NCBI GenBank assembly: GCA_023511625.1
Contig: JAIMBD010000012.1
Span: forward strand, 21,801-85,800
Source of the DNA: Bacillota bacterium
GTDB taxonomy: Bacteria; Bacillota; Sulfobacillia; Sulfobacillales; Sulfobacillaceae
DNA: 64,000 nt
Reading direction: 5' to 3'
Shown here: in pieces, positions 52,574 through 61,649 of the stretch
How positions within the stretch are numbered: position 1 is the first letter of the stretch
How the letters are laid out: each line of letters starts with the position of its first letter
Notes under the pieces: model-generated
Told to the model about the DNA's origin: nothing
Database searches by the model: none
What the model saw: only the letters and a program-made list of their open reading frames with translations
Translations under genes and position numbers: made by a program

Positions 52574-53943
52574 GAGGCCCCCTCCGATCCCAGCACCTTG
52601 CGCGCCAGGCGGTCGAGGGCCATGCTGCGGCTGGCTTTGAAGAGCACGGTGTCTCCGGGCTTCAGTTCCTCGGCCAAGAGGCGGGCCGCCGCCTCGACGT
52701 CGGGCGCCTCGTGGACCGCCATGCCCCGAGCGCGGGCGGCCGCCGCCGTCCAGCGCGCGCGGGGGCCGACGGTGATCAGGAGGTCGGCCGCCTCGGCCGC
52801 TGCCTCCCCCACCTCGCGGTGTCCGGCCTCCTCCCATGCGCCGAGCTCGAGCATGTCGCCGAGCACCGCCACCCGCCGCCCCGGCTGGCCCCGAAGCCAG
52901 TCCAAAGCCGCGCGCATGGAGTCGGGGCTTGCGTTGTAGGCGTCCTCGATCACGCGGATCCCGCCTACCTCCCGGACCTGGATGCGGGAGCGGGCGGGGT
53001 CGATGGCGGACAGGTGATCCGCCGCCTCTTCGACGGGCACGCCGAGGCGCCGTGCCGCCAAAAGGGCCCCGGCGGCGTTGTGCGCCTGGTGCAGCCCCGG
53101 CCAGGGCAGGGTCAAGGCCACCGTCTCCCCCTCCACCGCGACGCGGCAGAACACCCCGCCCTCGGCGGTCGCGCGCGCTTCCAAAAGGCGTGCGGAGGCA
53201 TCGGCGGCGGTGCCGTACCACGCCACCCGTCCCGGCGAAAGCCGCTGGCCCAACTCCCGCACCCGGGCGTCGTCGCCGTTAAGGACGGCCGTCCCCTCGG
53301 GCCGAAGTCCCTCCAGGATCTCGCCTTTGGCGGCCTGGATGGCCTCCATCGAGCCCAAAAGTTCGAGGTGGCTTGGGCCGATGGTGGTGATGACGGCAAG
53401 GTGCGGGGGCGCGATCTCCGTCAGGCGACGGATCTCCCCTCGGGCCCGCATGGCCATCTCGGCCACGAAGTGGGTGATGTCGGCGGGGGCGGCGAAGAAC
53501 GAGAGCGGAAGCCCAATGGCGGTGTTGAAGTTGGCCTGGGTCTCACCCACCCGATAGCGCGCCGCGAGCGCCTGGGCGATGAGCTCCTTCATGCTGGTCT
53601 TGCCGACGCTGCCCGTCACCCCCACCACGGTGATGCCAAAGGCGTCGATGGCCGCGCGCACCATCGCGCCCAAGGCCGCGAGCGGGTCGGGGACGCGAAG
53701 GCACGGGCCTTGGGCGGCCGCGTCCTCGCGCACCAGCGCCACGCCGCCCCGGGCGAAGACTTCGTCTAAAAACCGATGGCCGTCGGTGTGCCGCCCGGGC
53801 AGGGCCACGAACAGCATCCCCGGGGCCACGGTGCGGCTGTCGATGGTGACCCCCGTCACCGGGCGGTGGGGATCGACGCCTTCCGGGTTGGCCCCGGCCC
53901 ACGCCGCCGCCTCGCCAAAGGTAAAGGCCCTTATCGTCGCCAA
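52570..53943 (-). CDS. murF: MurF, UDP-MurNAc-tripeptide D-Ala-D-Ala ligase
   Basis: 457-residue ATP-dependent ligase. N-terminal domain: DSRTVAPGMLFVALPGRHTD. ATP loop: GVTGSVGKTSMKELIAQAL. Central domain: QANFNTAIGLPLSFF, then AGEIRRLTEIAPPHLAVI-like MRARGEIRRLTEIAPPHLAV. C-terminal: VIEDAYNASPDSMRAALDWL and AVLGDMLELGAWEEAGH. The start is the TTG at 53943 within the end of murE (13-nt overlap), directly after AAGGAGC. Spacing is short, so coupled translation from murE is likely. Confidence 0.95.
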   Translation of the reverse strand: MATIRAFTFGEAAAWAGANPEGVDPHRPVTGVTIDSRTVAPGMLFVALPGRHTDGHRFLDEVFARGGVALVREDAAAQGPCLRVPDPLAALGAMVRAAIDAFGITVVGVTGSVGKTSMKELIAQALAARYRVGETQANFNTAIGLPLSFFAAPADITHFVAEMAMRARGEIRRLTEIAPPHLAVITTIGPSHLELLGSMEAIQAAKGEILEGLRPEGTAVLNGDDARVRELGQRLSPGRVAWYGTAADASARLLEARATAEGGVFCRVAVEGETVALTLPWPGLHQAHNAAGALLAARRLGVPVEEAADHLSAIDPARSRIQVREVGGIRVIEDAYNASPDSMRAALDWLRGQPGRRVAVLGDMLELGAWEEAGHREVGEAAAEAADLLITVGPRARWTAAAARARGMAVHEAPDVEAAARLLAEELKPGDTVLFKASRSMALDRLARKVLGSEGAS

Positions 53944-55415
53944 AGCTCCTTCAACGCCTTTCTCGCCTCTTCGCGGTCATCGAAGTGAATGGTGCCGTGG
54001 CGGTTGATCTGGTACGTCTCGTGCCCCTTGCCCAAGATCATGACCACGTCGTCGGGCTTGGCCATCTCGAGCGCCAGGCGAATGGCCCGGGCGCGGTCGG
54101 GTTCGGTCTGCCAGCGCACGCCGGTATCCCGGATCCCCTCCTCGATGTCGCGGATGATGGCCAAGGGGTCCTCTGAGCGGGGGTTGTCGGAGGTGATGAT
54201 GACGTGGTCGGCGATCCGCCCCGCCGCGGCGCCCATCAGCGGGCGCTTGCGCCGGTCGCGGTCGCCGCCGGCCCCGAAAACGGCGATGACCCGCCCCTTG
54301 GCAAACTCGCGGGCCGTCTTGAGCACGTTCTCGATGCCATCCGGTGTGTGGGCGTAGTCGACGATGACGGCGTAGGGCTGTCCCTCGTCCACCCGCTCAA
54401 AGCGGCCCGGGACCCCCGAGAACCGCTCCAACGCCTGAGCCATGACCTCGGCCTCCACCCCCCACAAAAACCCCACCGTCAGGGCCGCGAGGGCGTTTAA
54501 CACGTTGAAGCGGCCGGTCATGGGAAAGCGCACCCCGATCGTGCGCCCGTCTGGGAACTCGGCCCGAAATCGCACGCCGCCGGACTCGATGGCCACCTCG
54601 GAGGCGCGCACGTCGGCGCCTTCGGACCAGCCGTAGCGCACCACCGGGGCTGGGGTGAGGTCCGCCAGGCGCCGCGCGAAGGCGTCTTCCTGATTGATGA
54701 CCGCCGCCGCCGGGCCCTTTGGGCTATGCGCAGGCAGACGGCGGAACAGGAGCGCCTTGGCTTGGAAGTAATCCTCCAAATCCTTGTGGAAGTCGAGGTG
54801 GTCCTGGGTGAGGTTGGTGAACACCCCGAGGTCATAGCGCACCTGGTCCACGCGCTTTAAGGCCAAGGCGTGCGAGGAGACCTCCATCACCACCGCCCGC
54901 ATCCCCGCCCGCACCATCTCGGCCAAGATGCGTTGGAGGTCCGGCGCCTCGGGCGTGGTGTGGACCACCGGATAGGAGGCGGCGCCGATCAAGGTCTGGA
55001 TGGTGCCGGTCAATCCCGTCGCCACTCCGCCCGCCTCGAGCACGGCGCGGATGAGGTGGGTGGTGGTGGTCTTGCCGTTGGTCCCCGTCACCCCCACCGT
55101 GTAGAGCTTCGCCGAGGGCTGCCCATAAAAGCGGTCGGCCACCACTGCCATGGCCGCCCGCACCTCGGGCACCGCCACCATCGCCACCGTTTGCGGGTGG
55201 TCCACGGCCCGCTCCACCAGCAAGGCCCGCGCTCCTCTGGCCACGGCCTCCCCGCAGTAAAGGTGGCCGTCGGTGTGAAACCCCGGCACGGCGCAGAACA
55301 GATCGCCGGGCTCGACCACGCGGGAATCGTACTGGATCCCGGTGATCTCGGTCTCCGCCAACGCTTTCGGCCAGGTTGCCGCCCGAAGCCCCGCCACGAG
55401 CTCGCCCAGTCGCAT
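53931..55415 (-). CDS. murE: MurE, UDP-MurNAc-L-Ala-D-Glu meso-DAP ligase
   Basis: 494-residue ATP-dependent ligase adding the third peptide residue. ATP loop GTNGKTTTT at 111-119; HTTPEAPDLQRILAEM and EVSSHALALKR in the central domain; VDYAHTPDGIENVL in the C-terminal domain. Asp410-Asn-Pro-Arg413 (in TSDNPRSEDP) is the motif that selects meso-diaminopimelate rather than lysine. The ATG at 55415 has GGGGGGTG 7 nt upstream. Confidence 0.96.
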   Translation of the reverse strand: MRLGELVAGLRAATWPKALAETEITGIQYDSRVVEPGDLFCAVPGFHTDGHLYCGEAVARGARALLVERAVDHPQTVAMVAVPEVRAAMAVVADRFYGQPSAKLYTVGVTGTNGKTTTTHLIRAVLEAGGVATGLTGTIQTLIGAASYPVVHTTPEAPDLQRILAEMVRAGMRAVVMEVSSHALALKRVDQVRYDLGVFTNLTQDHLDFHKDLEDYFQAKALLFRRLPAHSPKGPAAAVINQEDAFARRLADLTPAPVVRYGWSEGADVRASEVAIESGGVRFRAEFPDGRTIGVRFPMTGRFNVLNALAALTVGFLWGVEAEVMAQALERFSGVPGRFERVDEGQPYAVIVDYAHTPDGIENVLKTAREFAKGRVIAVFGAGGDRDRRKRPLMGAAAGRIADHVIITSDNPRSEDPLAIIRDIEEGIRDTGVRWQTEPDRARAIRLALEMAKPDDVVMILGKGHETYQINRHGTIHFDDREEARKALKELWRR

Positions 55416-55539
55416 CCTCGGCACCCCCCGCCAAAAGACTTCGCCACCGTGCCCCGATGGCCGCCCGCCCTGCCGCAACGCGGGCTCGCTAGGATTCTAT
55501 CAAGGAATCGCGCCCCCGCAAACGCCGCCGGTCAGCGCC

Positions 55540-57636
55540 TTACCGAAGCCAGACCCCCACGGTAGACCCGGCCCGCACTGCCCGTCCCGCCGAAAGCGTC
55601 TGAGCCACGACCGTCCCTGCGGGGTTCCCCCGCGCCCGCACGTTGATCCCGAGGTCGAAGGCGAGGTGGCGGGCCTGGGAGGCCGAAAGTCCCCGGAAGT
55701 CGGGCACCGTCACCCACTCGAGGTAGATCCGAGGCTTCGGCCCAAGTTCGAGCGCGATGGTCTCCCCCGCCGGCCGCCAGGCACCGTACTCCACCGACTG
55801 GCTCACCACCCACTCGCCGCGGCCGGAAAACCGCACCCCAAAGCCCGCCACCTGGGCCTGGCGCTCGGCCTCGGCCGGGGCGAGGTCGACCAGGTTCGGC
55901 ACCATCGCCGCCTCCCCGGGTTTGGGGCGCGGGGTGGGTTCCGTGGGCGGCACCTTCCAGTAGGCCAAAAGGTCGCGCAGCACCCGGGCGAAGACCGGGG
56001 CCGCCACCTGCCCGCCGTAGAAGGCGCCTTTCGGCTCGTCGACGCTCACCAACATCGCCACTCGGGGGTTCGGTACCGGCGCGAAGCCCACGAAGGAGGC
56101 GATGTATACCCCTTTCTGCACCCGGCCCCCCACCACCTTCTGGGCGGTGCCGGTTTTTCCCGCCACCTGGTATCCCGGCACCTGCGCCTGTTTTCCGGTC
56201 CCCCGCGCCACCACCCCCGCCATCATCGACTGCACCAGCTGCGCCACCTCCGGCCGCACCACCCGCCGGACCAGCCGGCGACCGATGTCTTCCACCACCT
56301 GGCCTTCGGGGGTGAGGATGCGGCGGGCCACGTGCGGCACCAAAAGCTCGCCCCCGTTGGCGATGGCGCTGATGGCCGAAAGCAGCGCCAGCGGAGTGAC
56401 GGTCAAGGTCTGACCGAAGGCCATCACGGCGAGGTCTAACAGGGTCGCCCGGCGGGGGCTTGGGAAAATGCCGCGGGCGGCGCCGGGCAGATCCACCTTC
56501 GGCACCGCCGTAAGCCCAAAGCGGGCGAGGTACTCGTAGAAGCGGTCGATGCCCAAGGCGAGCCCCAGATCCATAAACCCCACGTTGCACGAGTTCTCCA
56601 CCACGTTGCGCAGAGTCTCCGGGCCGTGGCCCCCCGGACGCCAGCAGTTGACGCGGCGCTTTAACACCACCTTGAACCCGGGGCAAAAGAAGCCCGCCCC
56701 CGGGTGAGTGGCCCCCGACTCGAGCGCCGCCGCCAGCGTCACCGGCTTGAAGATAGAGCCCGGGGGGATGGCGTCGGACACCGCCCAAAGCCGCCCGTTT
56801 TGCGGGGGGAAGTCGCGGAAGTGATTGGGGTCCAAGGAGGGGCGTTGGGCCAGCGCCAAGATGCCGCCGGTGTCAGGCTCCATGGCCACGATGCTGACCG
56901 ACCGCGCCCCGGTGTTGAGCATGGCCTCCTCCGCCGCCCGCTCTGCCATCCACTGGATGTTCTCATCCAGGGAAAGCTCCAGCGTGTTTCCCTGCACCGA
57001 GGGCACCACCCGCTGGGTGGCCGGCACGGCGCGGCTTCCGGTGACGTCGTAGACCTCCTCGAGCTGGCCCGGCTTACCGGTGAGCGCCCGGTTGTAGGCG
57101 AGCTCCACTCCCGCCAGTCCCTGGTTGTCGATGCCGGTGTAGCCCAAGACCGGCCCCGCCAACATCCCCTGAGGGTAGTAGCGCCCCATCTCAGTCAGGA
57201 GGTAGACCCCAGGCAGGCTGGGCAAGACCGCCCGCAAGGCCTCCACCTCGTTTGGCGTAAGTCGCCGCTTGATCCAGGCAAAGCCCTGGCGGCGCGAAAG
57301 GCGCCGCAGCACCGTGGCCGGATCGAGGTGCAGCATCGCCGAAAGCCGCTGGGCGGTGGCCTCGCGCTCGCGCCCGGTCGCGAGCGGCACCGCGTACAGC
57401 GAGTAGACGTGGTGGCTGCCGGCCAAAAGCCGGCCGTTGCGGTCGACGATGTTGCCGCGGTAAGGCGCCAGCGGCACCCCCCGGTAGTGGATGTCGTCGG
57501 CCAGGCGCTTCAACCGCGGGCCCTCGCCGGCCTGGATCGAGACCAGGCGTCCGATCAAGAACATATCCATCATCCCCACCGCCACCAGCACCAAAAAGGT
57601 GCGGCGCTTCGTCATCAGAGGTGGGCGGTCCGACAT
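55540..57636 (-). CDS. spoVD: SpoVD-like class B penicillin-binding protein with two PASTA domains
   Basis: 698 residues. Short cytoplasmic N-terminus and one membrane anchor (RRTFLVLVAVGMMDMFLIGR), then the dimerisation domain and transpeptidase domain. Catalytic motifs: S-I-F-K in PPGSIFKPVTLAAAL (SxxK), S-C-N in VVENSCNVGF (SxN), and KTG in VAGKTGTAQKVVGG. Two C-terminal PASTA domains follow (VPNLVDLAPAEAERQAQVAG and VTVPDFRGLSASQARHLAFD). SCN and PASTA match SpoVD, the cortex-synthesis PBP of spore formers, but it may also act in division. AAGGGAGG lies 9 nt before the ATG. Confidence 0.9.
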   Translation of the reverse strand: MSDRPPLMTKRRTFLVLVAVGMMDMFLIGRLVSIQAGEGPRLKRLADDIHYRGVPLAPYRGNIVDRNGRLLAGSHHVYSLYAVPLATGREREATAQRLSAMLHLDPATVLRRLSRRQGFAWIKRRLTPNEVEALRAVLPSLPGVYLLTEMGRYYPQGMLAGPVLGYTGIDNQGLAGVELAYNRALTGKPGQLEEVYDVTGSRAVPATQRVVPSVQGNTLELSLDENIQWMAERAAEEAMLNTGARSVSIVAMEPDTGGILALAQRPSLDPNHFRDFPPQNGRLWAVSDAIPPGSIFKPVTLAAALESGATHPGAGFFCPGFKVVLKRRVNCWRPGGHGPETLRNVVENSCNVGFMDLGLALGIDRFYEYLARFGLTAVPKVDLPGAARGIFPSPRRATLLDLAVMAFGQTLTVTPLALLSAISAIANGGELLVPHVARRILTPEGQVVEDIGRRLVRRVVRPEVAQLVQSMMAGVVARGTGKQAQVPGYQVAGKTGTAQKVVGGRVQKGVYIASFVGFAPVPNPRVAMLVSVDEPKGAFYGGQVAAPVFARVLRDLLAYWKVPPTEPTPRPKPGEAAMVPNLVDLAPAEAERQAQVAGFGVRFSGRGEWVVSQSVEYGAWRPAGETIALELGPKPRIYLEWVTVPDFRGLSASQARHLAFDLGINVRARGNPAGTVVAQTLSAGRAVRAGSTVGVWLR

Positions 57637-57725
57637 GGGCGGAAGCCTCCCTTATCCCCCGCGTTTCGGGGACGGGCTTTTCTTCCCCCATTGCTATGAC
57701 AAGACCCCCGGACCTAAGAACCGGC

Positions 57726-59465
57726 CTACGGCTTCGGCGGTGGGCCCGGCAGGGATCCGTTGTCGCCGGTGGCGTAGGGCGCGATCTTCCAGTAGTGAAA
57801 GAGGTCTTGGGCGATGTGTTGCCAGACCGGCGCCGCCACCTGGTCCCCGTAGAAAAGTTTTCCCACCGGCCGGTTGATCATCACCAGCATCACAAAGCGC
57901 GGGTGCGGATACGGCCCAAAACCCAGGTACGAGGAGACGAACTGCGAGTTGGAGGTGCGCCCGTTGACCACCTTCTGCGCCGTGCCCGTCTTGCCCCCGA
58001 TGATGTAGCCGGGCACCTGGGCCGGGATGCCGGTCCCGTAGGTGGCCTCGTCCACCATCATCTGCTGAATCTCCTGGGCCACGGTCGTGCTGATGGGCCG
58101 CCCCTCCACCACCAGCGGCGTGCGCCGCAGCACCTGGCCGCTGGGAGAAAGGATGGCCTTGACGATGTGGGGCTGCATCATGGTGCCGTTGTTGACGATG
58201 GCCGAGATGGCTGCCACCACCTGCATGGGCGTGGCCGCAAACCCCTGCCCAAACCCCATGGTGGCGAGATCCACCGCATTGACTTGGTTTTCCGGCAGCC
58301 ACACCCCGTTGGAGTCCCCCGGGAGCCCCACTCCCGAGGGGTGAAAGAAGCCAAAGGCCTTGACGAAGCGGTAAAAGTCTTGCACGCCGAGCTTCAGGGC
58401 CAGATCCAAAAACACCTGGTCAGAAGAGACCTCGACGGCTTGGGTGAGCGTGATCCACCCCCACCCCTTTGGATTCCAGTCGTTGATCCGCACCCCGTCA
58501 ACGATTTGATACCCCTTCGTATAAAAGAGGGTGTTCGGGGTCACGAGCCCGAGCGTCAAGGCCGCCGCCGCCGTGACCGGTTTGAAGATGGAACCTGGCG
58601 GCACCGGATCCTGGACGGCGAAGTCATCCTCCTCCTGGGGCGTGGCCGCGACGTAGTTGTTGGGATTGAAGTTGGGCCAGTTGGCCAGGGCCACGATGGC
58701 CCCCGTGGCGGGGTCTTCGATGATGACGGTGCCGTTCAACGCATGCACTCGCTCGACCCCCCACTTGAGCCACTTCTGGGCGTCGGCCTCAATCGCCCCG
58801 TCGATGGTAAGCTCTACCGAATCCCCCGGCACCGGCGCCTGATACGCCTTCTCCCAAGCCGGCAAGGGATTGCCGGCGGCGTCGGTCACCACCGTCTCGT
58901 ACCCGGCCTTGCCGGCCAACACCGAGTTCATGGCGTACTCGATGCCGCCAAGCCCCTGGCCGTTGGCCCCCACCATGCCCAGCACCTGCGAGGCCAGGGT
59001 GCCACCAGGGTAGCTTCGGCCGGTGGTGGGCACGATCTCGATCCCGGGGAGGTTCAAGGCGGCGATGCGCTGCCCGAGAGCCGGAGAGACCCCGCGGTCC
59101 AAAAGGCCGTACCAGCTCTTAGGCTGGTCCAACACCCCGTAGATCTGGCGTTCGGTAAACGGCAAAAGCTTCGCCAAGGTAGCGGCCTCTCGGCGGGGAT
59201 GGGTCACCTCCCGCGGCACGGCCACCACCTGGTCTAAGGGCACGTCCATGGCCAGCACCTTGCCGCCAGCGTCCAAGATCTCACCTCGCGGCGCCGGCAG
59301 GGGGATGCGGTGGTCGTGAAGACTCTGGGCGTACTGGCGCAAGGAGGCGGCTTCGACCACCTGGATGAGGACCAGGCGAGCGATGAGAAAGAGCGCCGCC
59401 GCCACCATCCAGGCCAAGAGGAAGAGCGCCCGCCGGCGGTGGACCGTGCGGGGGTGGACCGTCAT
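57726..59465 (-). CDS. pbpB: Class B penicillin-binding protein (FtsI/PbpB-like), no PASTA
   Basis: 579 residues with one N-terminal membrane anchor (ALFLLAWMVAAALFLIARLV). Periplasmic domains start PLPAPRGEILDAGGKVLAMD. The transpeptidase has SxxK in PPGSIFKPVTAAAAL, a second motif S-S-D in VEVSSDQVFLDLAL (Asp replacing the usual Asn, as in some PBP2-type enzymes), and KTG in IGGKTGTAQKVVNG. No PASTA domain; the C-terminus is Pro-rich. Likely the division transpeptidase partner of the SEDS protein. The ATG at 59465 overlaps the ftsL-like stop by 4 nt (ATGA). Confidence 0.9.
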   Translation of the reverse strand: MTVHPRTVHRRRALFLLAWMVAAALFLIARLVLIQVVEAASLRQYAQSLHDHRIPLPAPRGEILDAGGKVLAMDVPLDQVVAVPREVTHPRREAATLAKLLPFTERQIYGVLDQPKSWYGLLDRGVSPALGQRIAALNLPGIEIVPTTGRSYPGGTLASQVLGMVGANGQGLGGIEYAMNSVLAGKAGYETVVTDAAGNPLPAWEKAYQAPVPGDSVELTIDGAIEADAQKWLKWGVERVHALNGTVIIEDPATGAIVALANWPNFNPNNYVAATPQEEDDFAVQDPVPPGSIFKPVTAAAALTLGLVTPNTLFYTKGYQIVDGVRINDWNPKGWGWITLTQAVEVSSDQVFLDLALKLGVQDFYRFVKAFGFFHPSGVGLPGDSNGVWLPENQVNAVDLATMGFGQGFAATPMQVVAAISAIVNNGTMMQPHIVKAILSPSGQVLRRTPLVVEGRPISTTVAQEIQQMMVDEATYGTGIPAQVPGYIIGGKTGTAQKVVNGRTSNSQFVSSYLGFGPYPHPRFVMLVMINRPVGKLFYGDQVAAPVWQHIAQDLFHYWKIAPYATGDNGSLPGPPPKP

Positions 59466-59914
59466 CGGCCGATCAGGGCGCGCCGCAGGCCCGCCACCAG
59501 AGTGTCGAGGCGCTGAAGCCAATCCGCGGAGGACACCGTGGAGGTCTGGCCAGTGACCTTAGGCAAGGCCGGTGGCGCTTCGGCCAAGGTGACATGGAGC
59601 TTTTGGGCATCGGCCACCACCGTCGTCGGCGCCGCCATCGCCGCCGCGCGCTGCTGCAACTGCTCCTCCTGCCGCACCAGCGCCGTGTAGTGACTTTGCA
59701 GCGCGTCCACCCGGTAGCTCATTACTACCACCTGCACCGCCAACAAGGTCGCCACCATCCCGGCGGCCCACAGACCGATCACGGTGTAGACCGAACGCGC
59801 GAAGGGCGACCAGCGCCTCACCTTTTTGACCGGGCGGGGCAGCACCGGTTTTAACTTCCGCTCCCAATCTCGCGCAAGCGCCCCTTCCGCCCACCAGTTC
59901 GGCCGGTCGATCAT
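59462..59914 (-). CDS. ftsL: FtsL-like division protein
   Basis: 150 residues: a basic cytoplasmic tail (KLKPVLPRPVKKVRRW), one membrane helix (YTVIGLWAAGMVATLLAVQV), then a coiled-coil segment (ALQSHYTALVRQEEQLQQRA). This topology and its place between rsmH and the class B PBP genes identify it as FtsL/YlxX-like; sequence conservation in the family is low. The tail (about 100-150) is longer than usual. The ATG at 59914 follows AAGGAG by 11 nt; in-frame GTG codons just upstream are alternatives. Confidence 0.8.
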   Translation of the reverse strand: MIDRPNWWAEGALARDWERKLKPVLPRPVKKVRRWSPFARSVYTVIGLWAAGMVATLLAVQVVVMSYRVDALQSHYTALVRQEEQLQQRAAAMAAPTTVVADAQKLHVTLAEAPPALPKVTGQTSTVSSADWLQRLDTLVAGLRRALIGR

Positions 59915-60013
59915 CCCCACTGTCACTCCTTCGCTAATTGTGCCGCCAAACCTAAAATTGTGCAGAATCTTGTCGCCTCCGAGCGTAGACGATGTCTCGG
60001 GCCCAGGGCAACC

Positions 60014-60916
60014 TTAACCGGATTTTTGAAAGGCGCGCAGTTTCGCTGACCGGGCCCGCGGGTTTTGGGCCACCTCTTCGGGTCCCGGGAGCACGGGGCG
60101 GCGGGTCAACACGCTCCCTTGTCCCTCCTGTTGCCACGCCAAAAAGGTCTGCTTAACGATGCGGTCCTCCAAGGAGTGAAAGGCGATGGCCACGATGCGC
60201 CCTCCCGGTAAAAGATGCGCAAGTGCCCCCGAAAGCCCCTCGCGCAGGGCTCCGAGCTCATCGTTGACCCAGATGCGGAGCGCCTGAAAGGTCCGGCGCG
60301 CCGGGTGTCCGCCCTCGCGGCGGGCGCGGGCGGGAATGGCGGCCTTGATCACCTCGACGAGCTGCCCGGTGGTGCGGATGGGCTCGCGGGCGCGGGCTTT
60401 GACCACGAACTCGGCGATCCGCCCGGCCCAACGCTCCTCGCCCCACGTTCGCAAGGCCTCGGCGATCTCCTCTTTCGAGCGCATGTTGACGAGACGAAAG
60501 GCGGTGACGGGCGAGTTCGGGTTCATGCGCATGTCCAGGGGCGCATCCCACTGATAGCTAAACCCCCGCTCCGGGCGGTCGAGCTGGGCCGAGGACACGC
60601 CGAGGTCAAACAGCACGCCGTGCACCTTCTCGCTACCGAGCCACCGGTCGAGCTCGCGGAAGTTCCCCTCCACCCAGCAGATGCGGTCGGAAAAGGCGGC
60701 TAGGCGCTCGCGGGCCGCCGCCAAGGCCGCCGGGTCCTGGTCGATGGCGTAAAGCCGCGCCGAAGGAAAGCGCTGCAGAAGGCGCAGGCTGTGGCCGCCG
60801 CCTCCTACCGTGGCGTCGACGTACACGCCGTCTTCGGCCCACCCCCAGTACGCAACGGCCGCCTCGGGGAGCACGCTTTCGTGCGTATAGGCCACCCGGC
60901 TCACCTCTGCCTTCAT
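60014..60916 (-). CDS. rsmH: 16S rRNA m4C1402 methyltransferase RsmH (MraW)
   Basis: 300-residue SAM-dependent methyltransferase modifying C1402 of 16S rRNA. HESVLPEAAVAYWGWAEDGV at the N-terminus; SAM motif VDATVGGGGHSLRLLQRFPS. GVLFDLGVSSAQLDRPERGF, MRMNPNSPVTAFRLVN, RRTFQALRIWVNDELGALRE and GGRIVAIAFHSLEDRIVKQT are all family blocks. The ATG at 60916 overlaps the mraZ stop by 4 nt (ATGA). Confidence 0.96.
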   Translation of the reverse strand: MKAEVSRVAYTHESVLPEAAVAYWGWAEDGVYVDATVGGGGHSLRLLQRFPSARLYAIDQDPAALAAARERLAAFSDRICWVEGNFRELDRWLGSEKVHGVLFDLGVSSAQLDRPERGFSYQWDAPLDMRMNPNSPVTAFRLVNMRSKEEIAEALRTWGEERWAGRIAEFVVKARAREPIRTTGQLVEVIKAAIPARARREGGHPARRTFQALRIWVNDELGALREGLSGALAHLLPGGRIVAIAFHSLEDRIVKQTFLAWQQEGQGSVLTRRPVLPGPEEVAQNPRARSAKLRAFQKSG

Positions 60917-61347
60917 AGCCCAAGCTCCGCCATCTTCTCGGCCATGGTCTCGTACCCCGCTTGCGTCTCCGCTTGGTATCGTGCCCAACGCTCCGCCGAC
61001 CATAGCTCGGCCCGCGTGGTCAGGCCGATTAGCACCACGTCCTTCTCCATACCCGCGTACTCCCGAAGCCGCGGCGGCACCGTCATCCGGAATTGGCGGT
61101 CAATCTCCACCTCCTGGGCACCGGCCATAAACAGGCGCACAAAGGCGCGGGCGCTGGGATCGGTCATGGGAAGCCGCCCCAACTTTTCCACCATCGTCGC
61201 CCACTCCGCCATGGGATACAGCCACAGGCACCCGTCCAGCCCCTTCGTCACCACCAACCGGTTCTCGGGAAAGGCATCGCGGAATCGGGCAGGGAGGACG
61301 ATCCGGCCCTTGTCGTCCAAGGCGTGGGCGTACTCGCCCATCATCAT
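60913..61347 (-). CDS. mraZ: MraZ, transcriptional regulator of the dcw operon
   Basis: 144-residue protein with two SpoVT/AbrB-like (swapped-hairpin) domains. It begins MMMGEYAHALDDKGRIVLPA; the second domain starts DRQFRMTVPPRLREYAGMEK. Each carries the DxxGR/DxQxR-type motif. MraZ binds repeats upstream of its own gene and controls the operon. The first of three ATGs (61347) is 8 nt after GGGGAGG. Ten-bp repeats immediately upstream are the likely binding site. Confidence 0.95.
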   Translation of the reverse strand: MMMGEYAHALDDKGRIVLPARFRDAFPENRLVVTKGLDGCLWLYPMAEWATMVEKLGRLPMTDPSARAFVRLFMAGAQEVEIDRQFRMTVPPRLREYAGMEKDVVLIGLTTRAELWSAERWARYQAETQAGYETMAEKMAELGL

Positions 61348-61355
61348 CCGGATCG

Positions 61356-61392
61356 CCTCCCCTTTCCTCCACTTCCCTCCACTGTCCTCCAC
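61356..61392 (-). promoter_or_regulatory. MraZ operator: four GTGGAGG-type repeats at 10-bp spacing
   Basis: On the minus strand GTGGAGG occurs at 61386-61392, 61376-61382 and 61366-61372, with GGGGAGG at 61356-61362, all in a strict 10-bp register. Known MraZ boxes are three or more GTGG/TGGG repeats spaced 10 bp upstream of mraZ. The proximal copy coincides with the mraZ ribosome site, so binding could also block translation initiation. The core promoter is not evident. Confidence 0.75.
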
Positions 61393-61506
61393 AGATATTC
61401 GCGCTCCACCCATTCAATCCTGCCGGGGGACCAAAAGATTTTCTCCCCACCAACACCGAGAAACCCCGACCCTTCACAGGAAGACCCTGGAAGTTGCCGG
61501 GGCCAA

Positions 61507-61536
61507 TTGACACCCCCTGTCGAGGGCGCCTATAAT
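61507..61536 (+). promoter_or_regulatory. Near-consensus promoter of tRNA-Ala
   Basis: TTGACA (61507-61512), 18-nt spacer, TATAAT (61531-61536). Both hexamers are perfect housekeeping-sigma consensus. The predicted start is a few nt before the tRNA at 61547. Confidence 0.85.
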
Positions 61537-61546
61537 GACCGCGTGT

Positions 61547-61622
61547 GGGGACGTAGCTCAGTTGGGAGAGCGCCAGAATCGCACTCTGGAGGTCAGGGGT
61601 TCGATTCCCCTCGTCTCCACCA
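61547..61622 (+). tRNA. tRNA-Ala (anticodon CGC)
   Basis: 76 nt folding as a standard cloverleaf with encoded CCA. Acceptor GGGGACG pairs with CGTCTCC and includes the G3-U70 alanine identity pair. The anticodon stem CCAGA/TCTGG encloses the loop ATCGCAC, giving CGC for codon GCG. The T arm contains GGTTCGATTCC. No clear terminator follows; only a T-rich stretch. Confidence 0.95.
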
Positions 61623-61649
61623 GATTATTTCCCGCTTTTCCTTCCCTCC

